Below are positions 16,404 through 25,917 of a stretch of DNA of 55,653 bases, in pieces. Each line of letters begins with the position of its first letter. The first letter of the stretch is position 1. A program made the position numbers and the translations under genes. The stretch comes from Roseococcus sp. (GTDB taxonomy: Bacteria > Pseudomonadota > Alphaproteobacteria > Acetobacterales > Acetobacteraceae), in NCBI GenBank assembly GCA_026414745.1, contig JAOAIK010000032.1, forward strand, positions 1 through 55,653. The letters are read 5' to 3'. Under the pieces are notes generated by a model. It saw only the letters and a list, made by a program, of their open reading frames with translations, was not told the DNA's origin and searched no databases.

Positions 16404-16514
16404 CGGGGCCGGTCCGTCAGGCCAGGGGCGGGAGGGGCGCGCGCGGCGCGGCGCGGTCAGCGGCGGGGACAGGCGGGGCGTTCGGGCGGTGATGCGCCCG
16501 GGCGGGCCGGCGCG

Positions 16515-17849
16515 TCAAGCGGCGATGGCCTCCTCGAGCCGCGCCAGCGCCCGCGCGCGACCGATCAGCGGCAGCAGCGCCTTCAGGTCCGGCCCCTGCT
16601 CCTCGCCGGTGAGGGCGAGGCGCAGCGGCAGGAACAGCGCCCTGCCTGTGCGGCCGGTGGCGGCCTTCAGCGCCTCGGTCCAGGCGGTCCAGGTGGTGGC
16701 GTCGAAGGGTTCGGGCGGCAGGGCCTCGCGCGCGGCGCGCAGGAACTCCCGCTCACCTGGCTGCGGGACGGGGGCGATCCGGCCGCGCACCACCTCCCAC
16801 CAGTGGCGCGCCTCTGGCAGCGTGTCGAGATTGCCGCGCACCGCCTCCCAGAAGGCCGCATCGGCGCCCTCGGGCAGGCGCGCGCGCACCGCCTCGAAGG
16901 GCAAGGCCTGCAGCAGCCGACGGTTGAGCGCGAGCATCTGCCGCGGATCGAAGCGCGGCGAGGCGCGCGAGACGGCGGCGAGGTCGAAGCCCGCCACCAG
17001 CTCGCGCGGCGCGGCCGGGTAGGGATCGCGCGAGGTGCCGAGGCCGGCGAGATAGCCGGTGATCGCCGCGGGCTCGATGCCGTCGCGCCGGAGCTGGCGC
17101 AGCGAGAGCGAGCCGATGCGCTTGGAGAGCGGCCCGCCCTCCGCATCCGTCAGCAGCGGCAGATGGGCGAAGCGGATGGCGCCCTCCTTCCCGCCCAGCG
17201 CGGCCATGATGTCGAGCTGGATGCCCGTGTTGGTCACATGGTCCTCGCCGCGCACCACGTCGGTGATGCCCATCTCGAGGTCGTCCACCACGCTGGTGAA
17301 GGTGTAGAGGAAGCTCCCATCGGCGCGGACCAGCACGGGATCAGACAGGGCGGAGAGTTTCACCGCCCGCTGGCCGAGCACGCCATCCTGCCATTCCACG
17401 GTGCGCGCGGAGAGCCGGAAGCGCCAGTAGGGGGATTTGCCGTTGGCGCGCGCCCGCTCGAGCTGCTCCGGCGTCATGCGCAGGGCGGCGCGGTCGTAGA
17501 TGGGCGGGCGGCCCTGGCGGCGCGCCTGCTCGCGCTTGAAGGCCAGCTCCTCCTCGCTTTCCAGGCAGGGGTAGAGATGGCCGCTGGCCTTCAGCCGCTC
17601 GGCGGCGGCGGCGTAGAGGGCGAGGCGGTCCGACTGGCGCAGCATCCCGTCCCAGTCGAGGCCGAGCCAGCGCAGATCCTCCTCGATGGCCTGGGCGAAC
17701 TCGGGGCGGGAGCGCTGCGTGTCCGTGTCGTCGAGGCGCAGCCACAGCGCGCCGCCATGGCGGCGCGCCATCAGCCAGTTGGCGAGCGCGATGCGCGCAT
17801 TGCCGACATGCAGGTGGCCGGTGGGCGAGGGCGCGAAGCGGAGCTTCAT
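16515..17849 (-). CDS. gltX: Glutamyl-tRNA synthetase
   Basis: 444 residues, starting MKLRFAPSPTGHLHVGNAR, which contains the HIGH-type motif; the second signature is PLSKRIGS around residue 240 (KMSKS variant). GEDHVTNT and WLRLDDTD are further class I GluRS blocks. The sequence lacks a clear four-cysteine zinc cluster. Many alphaproteobacteria have two GluRS copies, and the short form without a zinc domain often charges a subset of tRNA-Glu/Gln; which type this is cannot be settled here. The start overlaps the stop of the unknown 129-aa gene as ATGA. Confidence 0.93.
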   Translation of the reverse strand: MKLRFAPSPTGHLHVGNARIALANWLMARRHGGALWLRLDDTDTQRSRPEFAQAIEEDLRWLGLDWDGMLRQSDRLALYAAAAERLKASGHLYPCLESEEELAFKREQARRQGRPPIYDRAALRMTPEQLERARANGKSPYWRFRLSARTVEWQDGVLGQRAVKLSALSDPVLVRADGSFLYTFTSVVDDLEMGITDVVRGEDHVTNTGIQLDIMAALGGKEGAIRFAHLPLLTDAEGGPLSKRIGSLSLRQLRRDGIEPAAITGYLAGLGTSRDPYPAAPRELVAGFDLAAVSRASPRFDPRQMLALNRRLLQALPFEAVRARLPEGADAAFWEAVRGNLDTLPEARHWWEVVRGRIAPVPQPGEREFLRAAREALPPEPFDATTWTAWTEALKAATGRTGRALFLPLRLALTGEEQGPDLKALLPLIGRARALARLEEAIAA

Positions 17850-18235
17850 GCCTCCTCCTCAGACTCCCGCTCCTCCGCGTCGGCGCGCGGGTCGAGCACG
17901 CGCCAGTTGCGCTCCTCCGCGTCGCGGCAGGGCGTGGCGAGGAAGGCGGCGAGCTCGCGCGCGCTTCTCCAGCCGGCCTCTCCCGCGCCCTGCACTTCCG
18001 CGTCCTCGCCGAAGGCGAACCAGGCGTCGCGCAGCTGCTCGGCCGTCGTGCCGGGCGCGCGGCAGAGCTCGATGGAATCGCGCACGCGCCGCCGCGCGAA
18101 GGCGTTGGCGTGGGCGAGCGAGGTGAAGCCGCGCACCACCTCGATGGGCTCGGCGCCGTTCGCGCCGGAAAGGTCGCGGATGGCAACTGAGACTCCCTCC
18201 GCACGCCCCAGGATGTCACGCCCCTCGATGCTCAC
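17846..18235 (-). CDS. Unrecognised conserved-looking protein between nadE and gltX
   Basis: 129 residues, acidic at the C-terminus (RADAEERESEEEA). It overlaps the nadE stop by 4 nt at its start and the gltX start by 4 nt at its end, so three genes are translationally chained. Codon usage has the same strong third-position GC bias as the neighbours, which supports a real gene. Predicted: a strand-rich start (VSVAIRDLSG), a helix containing FTSLAHANAFARRRVRDSIELC, and two short helices with Trp residues (DAWFAFGEDAEV, NWRVLD). No signal peptide, membrane segment or known catalytic motif. I do not recognise a family and assign no function. Confidence 0.7.
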   Translation of the reverse strand: MSIEGRDILGRAEGVSVAIRDLSGANGAEPIEVVRGFTSLAHANAFARRRVRDSIELCRAPGTTAEQLRDAWFAFGEDAEVQGAGEAGWRSARELAAFLATPCRDAEERNWRVLDPRADAEERESEEEA

Positions 18236-19896
18236 GCGATCAGCCCCGTGAAGCCGTTGGTGATGGGGTAGCGCCGGTCGCGGCCGAAGGCGCGGCGGCC
18301 GATCTTCACGCCGGGCGGGGCCTGGCGGCGCTTGTATTCGGCGCGGTCCAGCATGCGCCAGACGCGCAGCACCAGCGCGCGCTCATGCCCGCGCGCCACC
18401 AGCTCGTCCACCGAGAGGTCCTCCTCGACCAGGCCCTGCAGGATGGCGTCCAGCACCTCGTAGGGCGGCAGCGTGTCCTGGTCCTTCTGGCCGGGCTTGA
18501 GCTCGGCGCTGGGCGGCTTGGTGATCACGCGCTCCGGCATCACCGGCCCGCGCGGGCCGCGCGCGCCCTCGGGGAGATGCGCGTTGCGCCAGCGGCAAAG
18601 GGCGAAGACGTCGGTCTTGTACACGTCCTTCAGCACGGAATAGCCGCCGCACATGTCCCCGTAGATGGTGGCGTAGCCCGTGCTCATCTCGCTCTTGTTG
18701 CCGGTGGTCAGGAGCATCTCGCCGAACTTGTTGCTCAGCGCCATCAGCGTCACGCCGCGGATGCGGGACTGGATGTTCTCCTCGGTGATGTCGGGCGGCC
18801 GGTTGCCGAAGAGCGGGGCGAGCATGGCGTGGAAGGCCTCCATCGCCGGGCCGATCGGCACCGTGTCGTAGCGGATGCCGAGCAGCCGCGCGCAGGCGGC
18901 CGCATCCTCGAGGCTCTCGGCGCTGGTGTAGGGCGAGGGCAGCATCACCGCCCGCACCCGCTCCGGCCCCAGCGCATCGGCCGCCACCGCCGCCGAGAGC
19001 GCGGAATCGATCCCCCCCGAGAGCCCGAGCACCACGCCCGGGAAGCCGTTCTTGTCAACGTAGTCGCGCAGGCCGAGCATCATGGCCGCATAGATCTGCG
19101 CCTGGCGCGAGAGCGGCGGCGCGAGCGGCTGCGGCGTGCAGCGCCAGCCCTCCGCCTCGCGCGTCCAGTCCGTCACGGCCAGGGTCTCGACGAAGGAGGG
19201 CAGGCGCAGGGCGGGCGCGCGGTCGGCGTTCAGCACGAAGCTCGCGCCGTCGAACACCAGCTCGTCCTGCCCGCCGATCTGGTTGAGGAAGACGAAGGGC
19301 AGCCCGGTCTCCACCACCCGCGCCACGGCGAGGTCGATGCGCGCCTCGCCCTTGTCCACCTCGAAGGGCGAGCCGTTGATGGCGAGCAGCAGCTCCGCCC
19401 CGCTCTCCGAGAGGGTTTCGCAGACGGCGGGGAACCACCAGTCCTCGCAGATCATCAGGCCGATGCGCACGCCGCGGAACACCACGGGCCCCGGCGCCGG
19501 CCCGGCGTCGAAGACGCGCTTGTCGTCGAAGACGCCGTAGTTCGGCAGCTCGTGCTTGGCGCGGCGCGCGACGATCCGCCCGCCGTCGAGCAGGAAGGCG
19601 GCGTTGTAGAGCCTGCCGCCCTCGGCCCAGGGGCCGCCGACGACGAGCCCCGGGCCGCCATCCGCGGTCTCGGCCGCCAGCGCCTCGATCTCGGCCTCGC
19701 ACATGGCGCGGAAGGCGGGCTTCAGCACGAGATCCTCGGGCGGGTAGCCGGCGATGGAGAACTCCGGCGTCACCAGCAGATCGGCCCCGGCCGCCGCGGC
19801 CTCGGCGCGCAGGGCGCGGATCTTCGAGGCATTGGCGCGCAGCGCGCCCTCGTGCGGGTTCATCTGCGCGAGCGCGATGCGGAGGCGGTCGGTCAT
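18232..19896 (-). CDS. nadE: Glutamine-dependent NAD+ synthetase
   Basis: 554 residues in two parts. The N-terminal nitrilase domain (1 to about 260) has Glu45 in TPEFSIAGYPPEDL, Lys in KHELPNYGVFDD and the nucleophile Cys in MICEDWW; it releases ammonia from glutamine. The C-terminal synthetase domain has the ATP-binding SGGIDSAL P-loop and TTGNKSEMSTGYATIYGDM. It amidates deamido-NAD to NAD. I use the ATG at 19896, with an AGGTG just upstream; GTG 9 nt earlier is possible. It lies 48 nt after pncB, the first enzyme of the same salvage route, and overlaps the next gene by 4 nt. Confidence 0.95.
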   Translation of the reverse strand: MTDRLRIALAQMNPHEGALRANASKIRALRAEAAAAGADLLVTPEFSIAGYPPEDLVLKPAFRAMCEAEIEALAAETADGGPGLVVGGPWAEGGRLYNAAFLLDGGRIVARRAKHELPNYGVFDDKRVFDAGPAPGPVVFRGVRIGLMICEDWWFPAVCETLSESGAELLLAINGSPFEVDKGEARIDLAVARVVETGLPFVFLNQIGGQDELVFDGASFVLNADRAPALRLPSFVETLAVTDWTREAEGWRCTPQPLAPPLSRQAQIYAAMMLGLRDYVDKNGFPGVVLGLSGGIDSALSAAVAADALGPERVRAVMLPSPYTSAESLEDAAACARLLGIRYDTVPIGPAMEAFHAMLAPLFGNRPPDITEENIQSRIRGVTLMALSNKFGEMLLTTGNKSEMSTGYATIYGDMCGGYSVLKDVYKTDVFALCRWRNAHLPEGARGPRGPVMPERVITKPPSAELKPGQKDQDTLPPYEVLDAILQGLVEEDLSVDELVARGHERALVLRVWRMLDRAEYKRRQAPPGVKIGRRAFGRDRRYPITNGFTGLIA

Positions 19897-19944
19897 GGGC
19901 TGCACCTAGGCAGCGCGGGGCGGCGGGTCAACGCGCGCGGGGCC

Positions 19945-21084
19945 TCACCCGCCATTCCCGCCGCGCCGCTGCCCGTTCCGGCGCAGCAGGAACTCGCGCC
20001 CGAGCTTCACGCGCGGCACGCCGTCGTATTCCACGATGTCGGCCGTGGCGTAGGTCTCGCTCCAGATCTCGGGGATGAAGCTGCCGGTGCCCACCACGTC
20101 CACCGGGGCGCGCGCCTCGGCCATGACGCGGCATTTCTGCACGTTGAAGCCGGAGGAGGCGACGATGCGCACCTTGGGGAAGCCGGCCTCGTCCAGCGCC
20201 TCGCGCATGCGCCAGATGGCGGCGGCGGAGACGCCCGTGCCCACCAGATGGCGCAGCTCCGTCTCGCTGCGGTAGCGGCGGATGGCGCCGGGGGCGTGGC
20301 GCTCCAGCACGGCGTAGCTCTCGGCCGGGTCGAGCCCCTCGAGGAAGCGCCCGCCATGGGTGTCGAGCCGCACGGCCAGCCGGCCCTCGGCCGCCAGTTC
20401 GGGGAAGCGCTGGCAGACGGCGATGCCGTCCGTGACTTCCTGGCCGAAATAGTCCACGAGCACGGTGATGTCCTCGTCCGGGAAGGTCTCGTGGAACATC
20501 TCGGCGGCGCGCACCGTGCTGCCGGCGTAGCCGATCAGGGCGTGCGGCATGGTACCGCGGCCGCGCGCCTCGCCGAACCAGTGGGCGGTGGCGTCGTTGG
20601 CGTTGCCGATGAAGCCCCGCGCCCCCTCGCGCCGCGCCGCCGCGCTGCCCACCGAGGCGGCATAGGCCATCATCTCCTGCATCTCATGGCCGGCGCAGTG
20701 GCGCGCCTCCATGGCGAGGAAGGCGGTCTGCGGCAGCTCCAGGCACATCTGGTAGGCGTTGTGGGCCGCCACGCAGGCCGGCCCCAGCTTCTGCAGATAC
20801 AGCGTCTCGAGATCCGCGAGCGCCGCGAAGGAGCCGGTGATGTAGAGCAGCGGATCGCCGGCGCCGACCCATTCGCCCTCCGCGTATTTCAGGTCGAGCT
20901 CGAAGGGGGTGCCGCGCGCGCGGGAGACGCTCTCGAGGAACTCGAGCGCAAGGCGCGGGGCGGAGACGACGGGGCGGCGCAGGAACACCGCGTAGGTCAC
21001 GCGCGCATCGCCGAACTTCTCGACGATGCGGCGCGTGCGGTTGAAGTAGCTGTCCGTCCGCGCCGCGATCTCTGCCTCGCCCAT
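19945..21084 (-). CDS. pncB: Nicotinate phosphoribosyltransferase-like enzyme
   Basis: 379 residues. RTDSYFNRTR at the start, AMEARHCAGHEMQEMMAYAA, the phosphate-binding ARGFIGNANDATAHW, GTMPHALIGYAGS, the TVLVDYFGQEVTDG strand and VDVVGTGSFIPE match type II phosphoribosyltransferases acting on nicotinate. The reaction makes nicotinate mononucleotide from nicotinate and PRPP, the entry of the Preiss-Handler route that nadE next door completes. The catalytic His is expected in the HAL segment. Slightly shorter than the usual 400-440 residues but without an obvious gap. It starts 4 nt downstream of the DAHP synthase stop, so it shares its transcript. Confidence 0.9.
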   Translation of the reverse strand: MGEAEIAARTDSYFNRTRRIVEKFGDARVTYAVFLRRPVVSAPRLALEFLESVSRARGTPFELDLKYAEGEWVGAGDPLLYITGSFAALADLETLYLQKLGPACVAAHNAYQMCLELPQTAFLAMEARHCAGHEMQEMMAYAASVGSAAARREGARGFIGNANDATAHWFGEARGRGTMPHALIGYAGSTVRAAEMFHETFPDEDITVLVDYFGQEVTDGIAVCQRFPELAAEGRLAVRLDTHGGRFLEGLDPAESYAVLERHAPGAIRRYRSETELRHLVGTGVSAAAIWRMREALDEAGFPKVRIVASSGFNVQKCRVMAEARAPVDVVGTGSFIPEIWSETYATADIVEYDGVPRVKLGREFLLRRNGQRRGGNGG

Positions 21085-21088
21085 CGCC

Positions 21089-22474
21089 CTACTGCGCCGC
21101 CCGCGCGGGCAGGCGCTCGGGCCGGGCGCGGTTGGCCTTCAGCTCCTCGGCGATGAGGAAGGCGAGCTCCAGCGACTGCTCGGCGTTGAGGCGCGGGTCG
21201 CAGAATGTGGCGTAGTTGGCCGAGAGGTCGGCCGCGGTCAGCCGCTGCGCCCCGCCCAGGCATTCCGTCACGTCGCGGCCCGTCATCTCCACATGCACGC
21301 CGCCGGCGACCGCGCCCTCGGCCGCCATGGCGTCGAAGAAGCGGCGCACCTCGGCGAGGATGGCCTCGAAGCTGCGCGTCTTGTAGCCGTTCTGGGTGAC
21401 GGTGTTGCCGTGCATGGGGTCGCAGAGCCACACCACCTCGCGCCCCGCCCTCCGCACGGCGCGCACGAGGGGCGGCAGCTTCGCCTCCACCTTCTCCGCC
21501 CCCATGCGCGAGATGAGCGTGAGGCGCCCCGGCTCGTTGCGGGGGTTGAGGATCTCGGTCAGCCGCACCAGCTCCTCGGGTTCCATCGAGGGGCCGACCT
21601 TCATGCCGATGGGGTTCGCCACGCCGCGCAGGAACTCGACATGCGCGCCGTCGGGCTGCCGGGTGCGGTCGCCGATCCAGAGGAAATGCGCCGAGCAGGC
21701 ATAGGTGCGCCCGAGATGGGTGCTGCTCTCGCGCGTCAGCGCCTGCTCGTAGGGCAGCAGCAGGGATTCGTGGCTGGTGTAGAAGGCCGTCTCGCGGATC
21801 TGCGGCGCATTGTCGCTGTTCATGCCGCAGGCCGCCATGAAGGAGAGCGTCTCGTCGATGCGCGTGGCGATGCCCTCGTAGCGGTCGCCCAGCGGGCTGC
21901 GCGCAACGAAGTCGAGGTTCCAGCGATGCACCTGGTGCAGGTCGGCGAAGCCGCCGGTGGCGAAGGCGCGCAGCAGGTTCAGCGTGGCCGCCGACTGGAG
22001 ATAGGCGAACTCCATCCGCCGCGGGTCGGGCACCCGCGCCTCGGGGGTGAACTCCGCACCGTTGATGATGTCGCCGCGGTAGGAGGGGAGCGTCACCTCG
22101 CCGCGCGTCTCGACATCGGAGGAACGCGGCTTGGCGAACTGCCCGGCCATGCGGCCGACTTTCACCACCGGCATGCCCGCGCCGAAGGTCAGCACCACGG
22201 CCATCTGCAGCAGCACCTTGAAGGTGTCGCGGATGGTGTTGGCGTTGAAGTCGGCGAAGCTTTCGGCGCAGTCGCCGCCCTGCAGGACGAAGGCCTGGCC
22301 GCGGCCGGCCTCCGCCAGCGCGGCCTTCAGCCGCTCGCACTCGCCCGCGAAGACGAGAGGCGGGAAGGTCGCGACCTTGGCTTCCATCGCCGCCAGCGCG
22401 GCGGGGTCGGGATAGTCGGGCACCTGCCGGATGGGCATCTGCCGCCAGGAATCGGGGCGCCAGTCGCGCGCCAT
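21089..22474 (-). CDS. Class II DAHP synthase (3-deoxy-7-phosphoheptulonate synthase)
   Basis: 461 residues, the plant-type (class II) enzyme that condenses phosphoenolpyruvate with erythrose-4-phosphate, the first step of the shikimate route. Hallmarks: [13 protein letters not shown] (metal-binding Cys), [29 protein letters not shown], the long central [11 protein letters not shown], and [20 protein letters not shown] and [15 protein letters not shown] near the C-terminus. N-terminal [18 protein letters not shown] is typical of this family. Expressed ahead of pncB and nadE. Allosteric control cannot be read from the sequence. Confidence 0.95.
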   Translation of the reverse strand: MARDWRPDSWRQMPIRQVPDYPDPAALAAMEAKVATFPPLVFAGECERLKAALAEAGRGQAFVLQGGDCAESFADFNANTIRDTFKVLLQMAVVLTFGAGMPVVKVGRMAGQFAKPRSSDVETRGEVTLPSYRGDIINGAEFTPEARVPDPRRMEFAYLQSAATLNLLRAFATGGFADLHQVHRWNLDFVARSPLGDRYEGIATRIDETLSFMAACGMNSDNAPQIRETAFYTSHESLLLPYEQALTRESSTHLGRTYACSAHFLWIGDRTRQPDGAHVEFLRGVANPIGMKVGPSMEPEELVRLTEILNPRNEPGRLTLISRMGAEKVEAKLPPLVRAVRRAGREVVWLCDPMHGNTVTQNGYKTRSFEAILAEVRRFFDAMAAEGAVAGGVHVEMTGRDVTECLGGAQRLTAADLSANYATFCDPRLNAEQSLELAFLIAEELKANRARPERLPARAAQ

Positions 22475-22530
22475 GGTCGCTGCTCCAGTGTCACGAACGC
22501 GGCGAGATTAAGGCAGGGCGCCGCCCCTGG

Positions 22531-23910
22531 CTACTCGGCCGCCGCCGCGCCCCCCGCGACCCGGGTGCGCGTGCGCAGCGTGACGAACTCCTCCGCCGCG
22601 GTGGGGTGGATGCCGATGGTGCGGTCGAAATCCTGCTTGGTGGCGCCCATGACCACGGCGATGGCGATGCCCTGCATGATCTCCGGCGCGTCCTCGCCCA
22701 CCATGTGGGCGCCGAGCACGCGCTGCGTGCGCTGGTCCACCACCAGCTTCATCAGCGTCCGCCGGCCCTCGCGCCGGGTGATGGTGTGGCGCATGGGCGT
22801 GAAGCGGGTGAGGTAGATGTCCACCGGGCCGCGGCGGGCCGCCTCCTCCTCCGACAGCCCGACCATGGCGGCGGGCGGAGAGGTGAAGATGGCGGTGGGC
22901 ACGTTCTCATAGCTGGCGCGGCGCGGGGTGTTGCCGAACAGCGTGTCCGCCAGCGCATGGCCGACGGCGGTGGCCATGGGGGTGAGGTTCAGCCGGTCCG
23001 TCACGTCGCCGATGGCGAAGATGTGGGGAATGTTGGTCGCGTGCTCCTCGTCCACCGGAATGGCGCCGGAGGGTGCCACCGCCACCCCCGCCTGCTCCAG
23101 CCCCAGCCCCTCGGTGTTGGGCGCGCGGCCGGTGCAGAAGAACACCGCGTCCACCTCCCGCGCCGCGCCGTTGGAGAGGGAGAGCAGCACCCGCCCCCCC
23201 GGCAGCGGCGCGAGGCGGGTGGCGTTCACGCCCCCCTCCAGCCGGATGCCCTGGGCCGCCATGCCCTCGGCCACCGCCTGGCGAAGATCCTCGTCGAAGC
23301 CGCGCAGCACCTGGGGCGAGCGGTGGAACACCTCCACCGCCGCGCCCAGCCCGTGCAGCAGGCAGGCGAACTCCAGCGCGATGTAGCCGGCGCCGAGGAT
23401 GGCCACCTGCCGCGGCAGCGCCTGCAGGGCGAAGAGGTCGTCGCTGATCAGGCCGAGCTCCGCGCCCGGGATGGGCAGCCGCGTGGCCCGCCCCCCCGTG
23501 GCGACGACGATGCGCGTGGCGGTGACACGCCGCCCGCCGACATCCAGCGTGTTCGCATCCAGGAAGCGGGCGCGCGCCTCGAAGCGGGTCACGCCCGCGC
23601 CGTCGAGCAGCCGGGCGTAGATCGCGGAGAGGCGCGCCACCTCGGCGTCGCGCGCGGCGGCGAGCCTCGCCCAGTCGTGCCCGGCCTTGTGGATGCGCCA
23701 GCCGAAGGCCGCCGCGTCCTCGGCCCACAGCCCGTACTCCGCGGCGTTCACCATGATCTTCTTCGGCACGCAGCCGACATTGACGCAGGTGCCGCCCCAA
23801 AAGCGCTCTTCGGCGATGGCCACGCGCGCGCCATGCCCCGCGGCGATCCGCGCGAGCCGCACCCCGCCCGAGCCGCCGCCGATCACGAAGAGGTCGAAGT
23901 CATATGCCAT
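22531..23910 (-). CDS. gor: Glutathione-disulfide reductase
   Basis: A 459-residue flavoprotein. FVIGGGSGGVRLAR binds FAD, GTCVNVGCVPKK holds the redox pair Cys42/Cys47, VAILGAGYIALEFA binds NADPH, and IGIHPTAAEE carries His435 and Glu440 that activate the thiol at the dimer interface. FAIGDVT is the second FAD block. FHRSPQVLRGFDED follows the NADPH fold, and its Arg residues favour NADPH over NADH. It reduces oxidised glutathione in the cytosol. The start overlaps the end of the methyltransferase gene by 11 nt. Confidence 0.93.
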   Translation of the reverse strand: MAYDFDLFVIGGGSGGVRLARIAAGHGARVAIAEERFWGGTCVNVGCVPKKIMVNAAEYGLWAEDAAAFGWRIHKAGHDWARLAAARDAEVARLSAIYARLLDGAGVTRFEARARFLDANTLDVGGRRVTATRIVVATGGRATRLPIPGAELGLISDDLFALQALPRQVAILGAGYIALEFACLLHGLGAAVEVFHRSPQVLRGFDEDLRQAVAEGMAAQGIRLEGGVNATRLAPLPGGRVLLSLSNGAAREVDAVFFCTGRAPNTEGLGLEQAGVAVAPSGAIPVDEEHATNIPHIFAIGDVTDRLNLTPMATAVGHALADTLFGNTPRRASYENVPTAIFTSPPAAMVGLSEEEAARRGPVDIYLTRFTPMRHTITRREGRRTLMKLVVDQRTQRVLGAHMVGEDAPEIMQGIAIAVVMGATKQDFDRTIGIHPTAAEEFVTLRTRTRVAGGAAAAE

Positions 23911-24979
23911 GGTCGGGCTCCTCGGCGACGGTCGAGACGATCATGTGGGCGCGGAAGGTGGTGGGGTGCGCCACCAGCCGCGGCGCCCAGCCCGCCCGCC
24001 GCAGCGCGGCGAGCAGGAAGCTCACCTGATAGCCCAGCTCCGTCCAGCCGCGCTGGATCGCCTCGATGGACATGCCATCGAGACGCGGGCCCCAGGGATA
24101 GGGAACGGGGCCGTCCACCATGCCGTCGGGCAGCAGCGGCTCGCCGCAGAGGATGAGCCGCCCGCCCGGGTTGAGCCGACCGCGCAGGTGGCGCAGCAGC
24201 CCCATGAAGTCGCGCGCGTGGTGGAAGGCCTCGAAGAAGACGATGGCGTCGAAGCGCTCGCCGGCGAAGCCCTCCCCGAACAGGCCCCGCTCCAGCCGCA
24301 CGGGCAGGCGCATGGTGCGGGCCTGAAACCTGATCACGCGCAGATATTCGGGCTCCACATCGACCGCATGGCACTGATAGCCGATGCGCGCGAGGAAGAG
24401 CAGGAACTGCCCGGTGCCCGGCCCGTATTCCAGCACCCGCGCGCCCGGCGGCGCGCCGATCTCGCGCAGCATGGCCGCGTAGCATTCGAACATCTCGGCC
24501 AGGAAGCTCGGCGAGCGGTGATCCCAGGGCGAGAGGCCGGTCCAGGGATCGCGGTCCGCCAGCGAATGGCCGATCCGCTCGTCGCGGCGGGGGTTGAACC
24601 CTTTGGCGCCGCGCAGCTCGGCCATGAGGGCGAAGACGCGCTCCGCGTAGTCGGGGCTGAAGGGATCGAGGGCGCGCAGCTCGGCACACACCGGCGGAGG
24701 CTCCAGCTCCAGCCCGGCCATGGCGGTGCCGAGGGCCACGGGGTCATGCGCCAGATCCTCGCGCAGCCGCTGGAGGGTGGCGTGCATGTCGGCGATGCTC
24801 GCGATGCGCCGACGCACCGGCCCCCCAGGCGGCGCCTCCGCCGGAGGGGGCCCGGGCAGCGCAGGGGGCGGACCGTCTACCTCGGTCCCGGATGGCGCCG
24901 GGGCGGCGGGCGCCTGCCGCCCCCGGCGCCGCCACTCCCGCAGCAGGCCGCCCAGCGCCTCGCCGATCCTGCCGGCCAT
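23900..24979 (-). CDS. Class I SAM-dependent methyltransferase with a proline-rich N-terminal segment
   Basis: 359 residues from the ATG at 24977-24979 (an open frame extends further 5' without coding character). Residues 1-20 form a basic helix and about 20-55 an Ala/Pro/Gly linker, then a helical region (HATLQRLREDLAHDP). The methyltransferase fold starts near residue 190: VLEYGPGTGQFLLFLARIG (motif I), CHAVDVEPE (acidic end of beta 2), FDAIVFFEAFHHARDF and LNPGGRLILCGEPLL (motifs II-III). The WTGLSPWDHRSPSF block before motif I is distinctive and resembles methyltransferases in sugar/surface-polymer contexts, but the substrate is unknown. Its stop overlaps the gor start by 11 nt. Confidence 0.75.
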   Translation of the reverse strand: MAGRIGEALGGLLREWRRRGRQAPAAPAPSGTEVDGPPPALPGPPPAEAPPGGPVRRRIASIADMHATLQRLREDLAHDPVALGTAMAGLELEPPPVCAELRALDPFSPDYAERVFALMAELRGAKGFNPRRDERIGHSLADRDPWTGLSPWDHRSPSFLAEMFECYAAMLREIGAPPGARVLEYGPGTGQFLLFLARIGYQCHAVDVEPEYLRVIRFQARTMRLPVRLERGLFGEGFAGERFDAIVFFEAFHHARDFMGLLRHLRGRLNPGGRLILCGEPLLPDGMVDGPVPYPWGPRLDGMSIEAIQRGWTELGYQVSFLLAALRRAGWAPRLVAHPTTFRAHMIVSTVAEEPDHGI

Positions 24980-25128
24980 GCCGCTCACCGCCTCAAGCCC
25001 GCAGGCCGCCGCGAGGCCGCGTCCGCGGCACGTCCCTCCCGCCCCGGCCCGGACCGCCCCCCGGCGGGGCGGGGACAAGACGCCCGAGGCGCGGTAGCGT
25101 CCCCGCCGGAACGGGGAAGGACGCCTCC

Positions 25129-25917
25129 ATGCCGCGACGCATCATCGATCTGTCGGTCTCCCTCAAGGCGGGAATCGCCAGCGACCCGCCGCATATGCTG
25201 CCCGAGATCGAGTATGTGGACCACCACATGAGCGCCCCCGAAATGGCCGCCTACATGGGCGTGCCCGTCTCCGCCCTCCCCGAGGGCGAATATGCCGCGG
25301 TGGAGCGCGTGCGCATCTCCACCCACAACGGCACACATCTCGACGCCCCCTACCACTTCTTCTCGCGGATGAACGAGCGGTTCACCCCGGGGGGCGAGCC
25401 TTCCTGGCGCATCGACGAGGTGCCGCTCGACTGGTGCTTCCAGCCCGGCGTGAAGCTCGACTTCCGCGACAAGCCCGACGGCCATGTCTGCACCCCCGAG
25501 GATGTGCAGCGCGAGCTGGAGCGCATCGGCCACGAGCTCAAGCCGCTGGAGATCGTCCTGGTCAACACCCGCGCCGGCAGCCGGTACGGCGAGGCCGATT
25601 ACATCGACAGCGGCTGCGGCATGGGCAAGGCCGCCACGCTGTGGCTGCTCGAACAGGGGGTGCGCGTGACCGGCACCGACGGCTGGTCCTGGGACGCGCC
25701 CTTCAGCCACACCCGCCGCCGCGTGGCCGAGACCGGCGACGCCTCGTTGATCTGGGAAGGGCACCGGGCGGGGCGCGAGATCGGCTACTGCCATCTCGAG
25801 AAGCTCGCCAACCTCGACCAGCTCCCGCCCGACGGCTTCCTCGTCGCCTGCTTCCCCGTGAAGGTGCATCGCGGCAGCGCCGGCTGGACCCGCGCCGTCG
25901 CCATCATCGAGGAGTGA
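25129..25917 (+). CDS. Cyclase/kynurenine formamidase-like metal hydrolase
   Basis: 262 residues. STHNGTHLDAPYHF contains the HxGTHxDxPxH metal-binding signature of the cyclase family (COG1878), and IIDLSVSLKAGIASDPP is its usual start. Relatives hydrolyse N-formylkynurenine or open small rings with Zn or Mn. There is no kynurenine pathway gene nearby, so the substrate stays open. Later conserved parts are SGCGMGKAATLWLLEQGV and VTGTDGWSWDAPF. The acetyltransferase start codon overlaps the stop as GTGA. Confidence 0.85.
   Translation: MPRRIIDLSVSLKAGIASDPPHMLPEIEYVDHHMSAPEMAAYMGVPVSALPEGEYAAVERVRISTHNGTHLDAPYHFFSRMNERFTPGGEPSWRIDEVPLDWCFQPGVKLDFRDKPDGHVCTPEDVQRELERIGHELKPLEIVLVNTRAGSRYGEADYIDSGCGMGKAATLWLLEQGVRVTGTDGWSWDAPFSHTRRRVAETGDASLIWEGHRAGREIGYCHLEKLANLDQLPPDGFLVACFPVKVHRGSAGWTRAVAIIEE

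Noticed and set aside
14565..18251. A 1228-codon plus-strand open frame across trmJ/cysS/gltX
   Set aside because: Covers several certain minus-strand genes; shadow frame.
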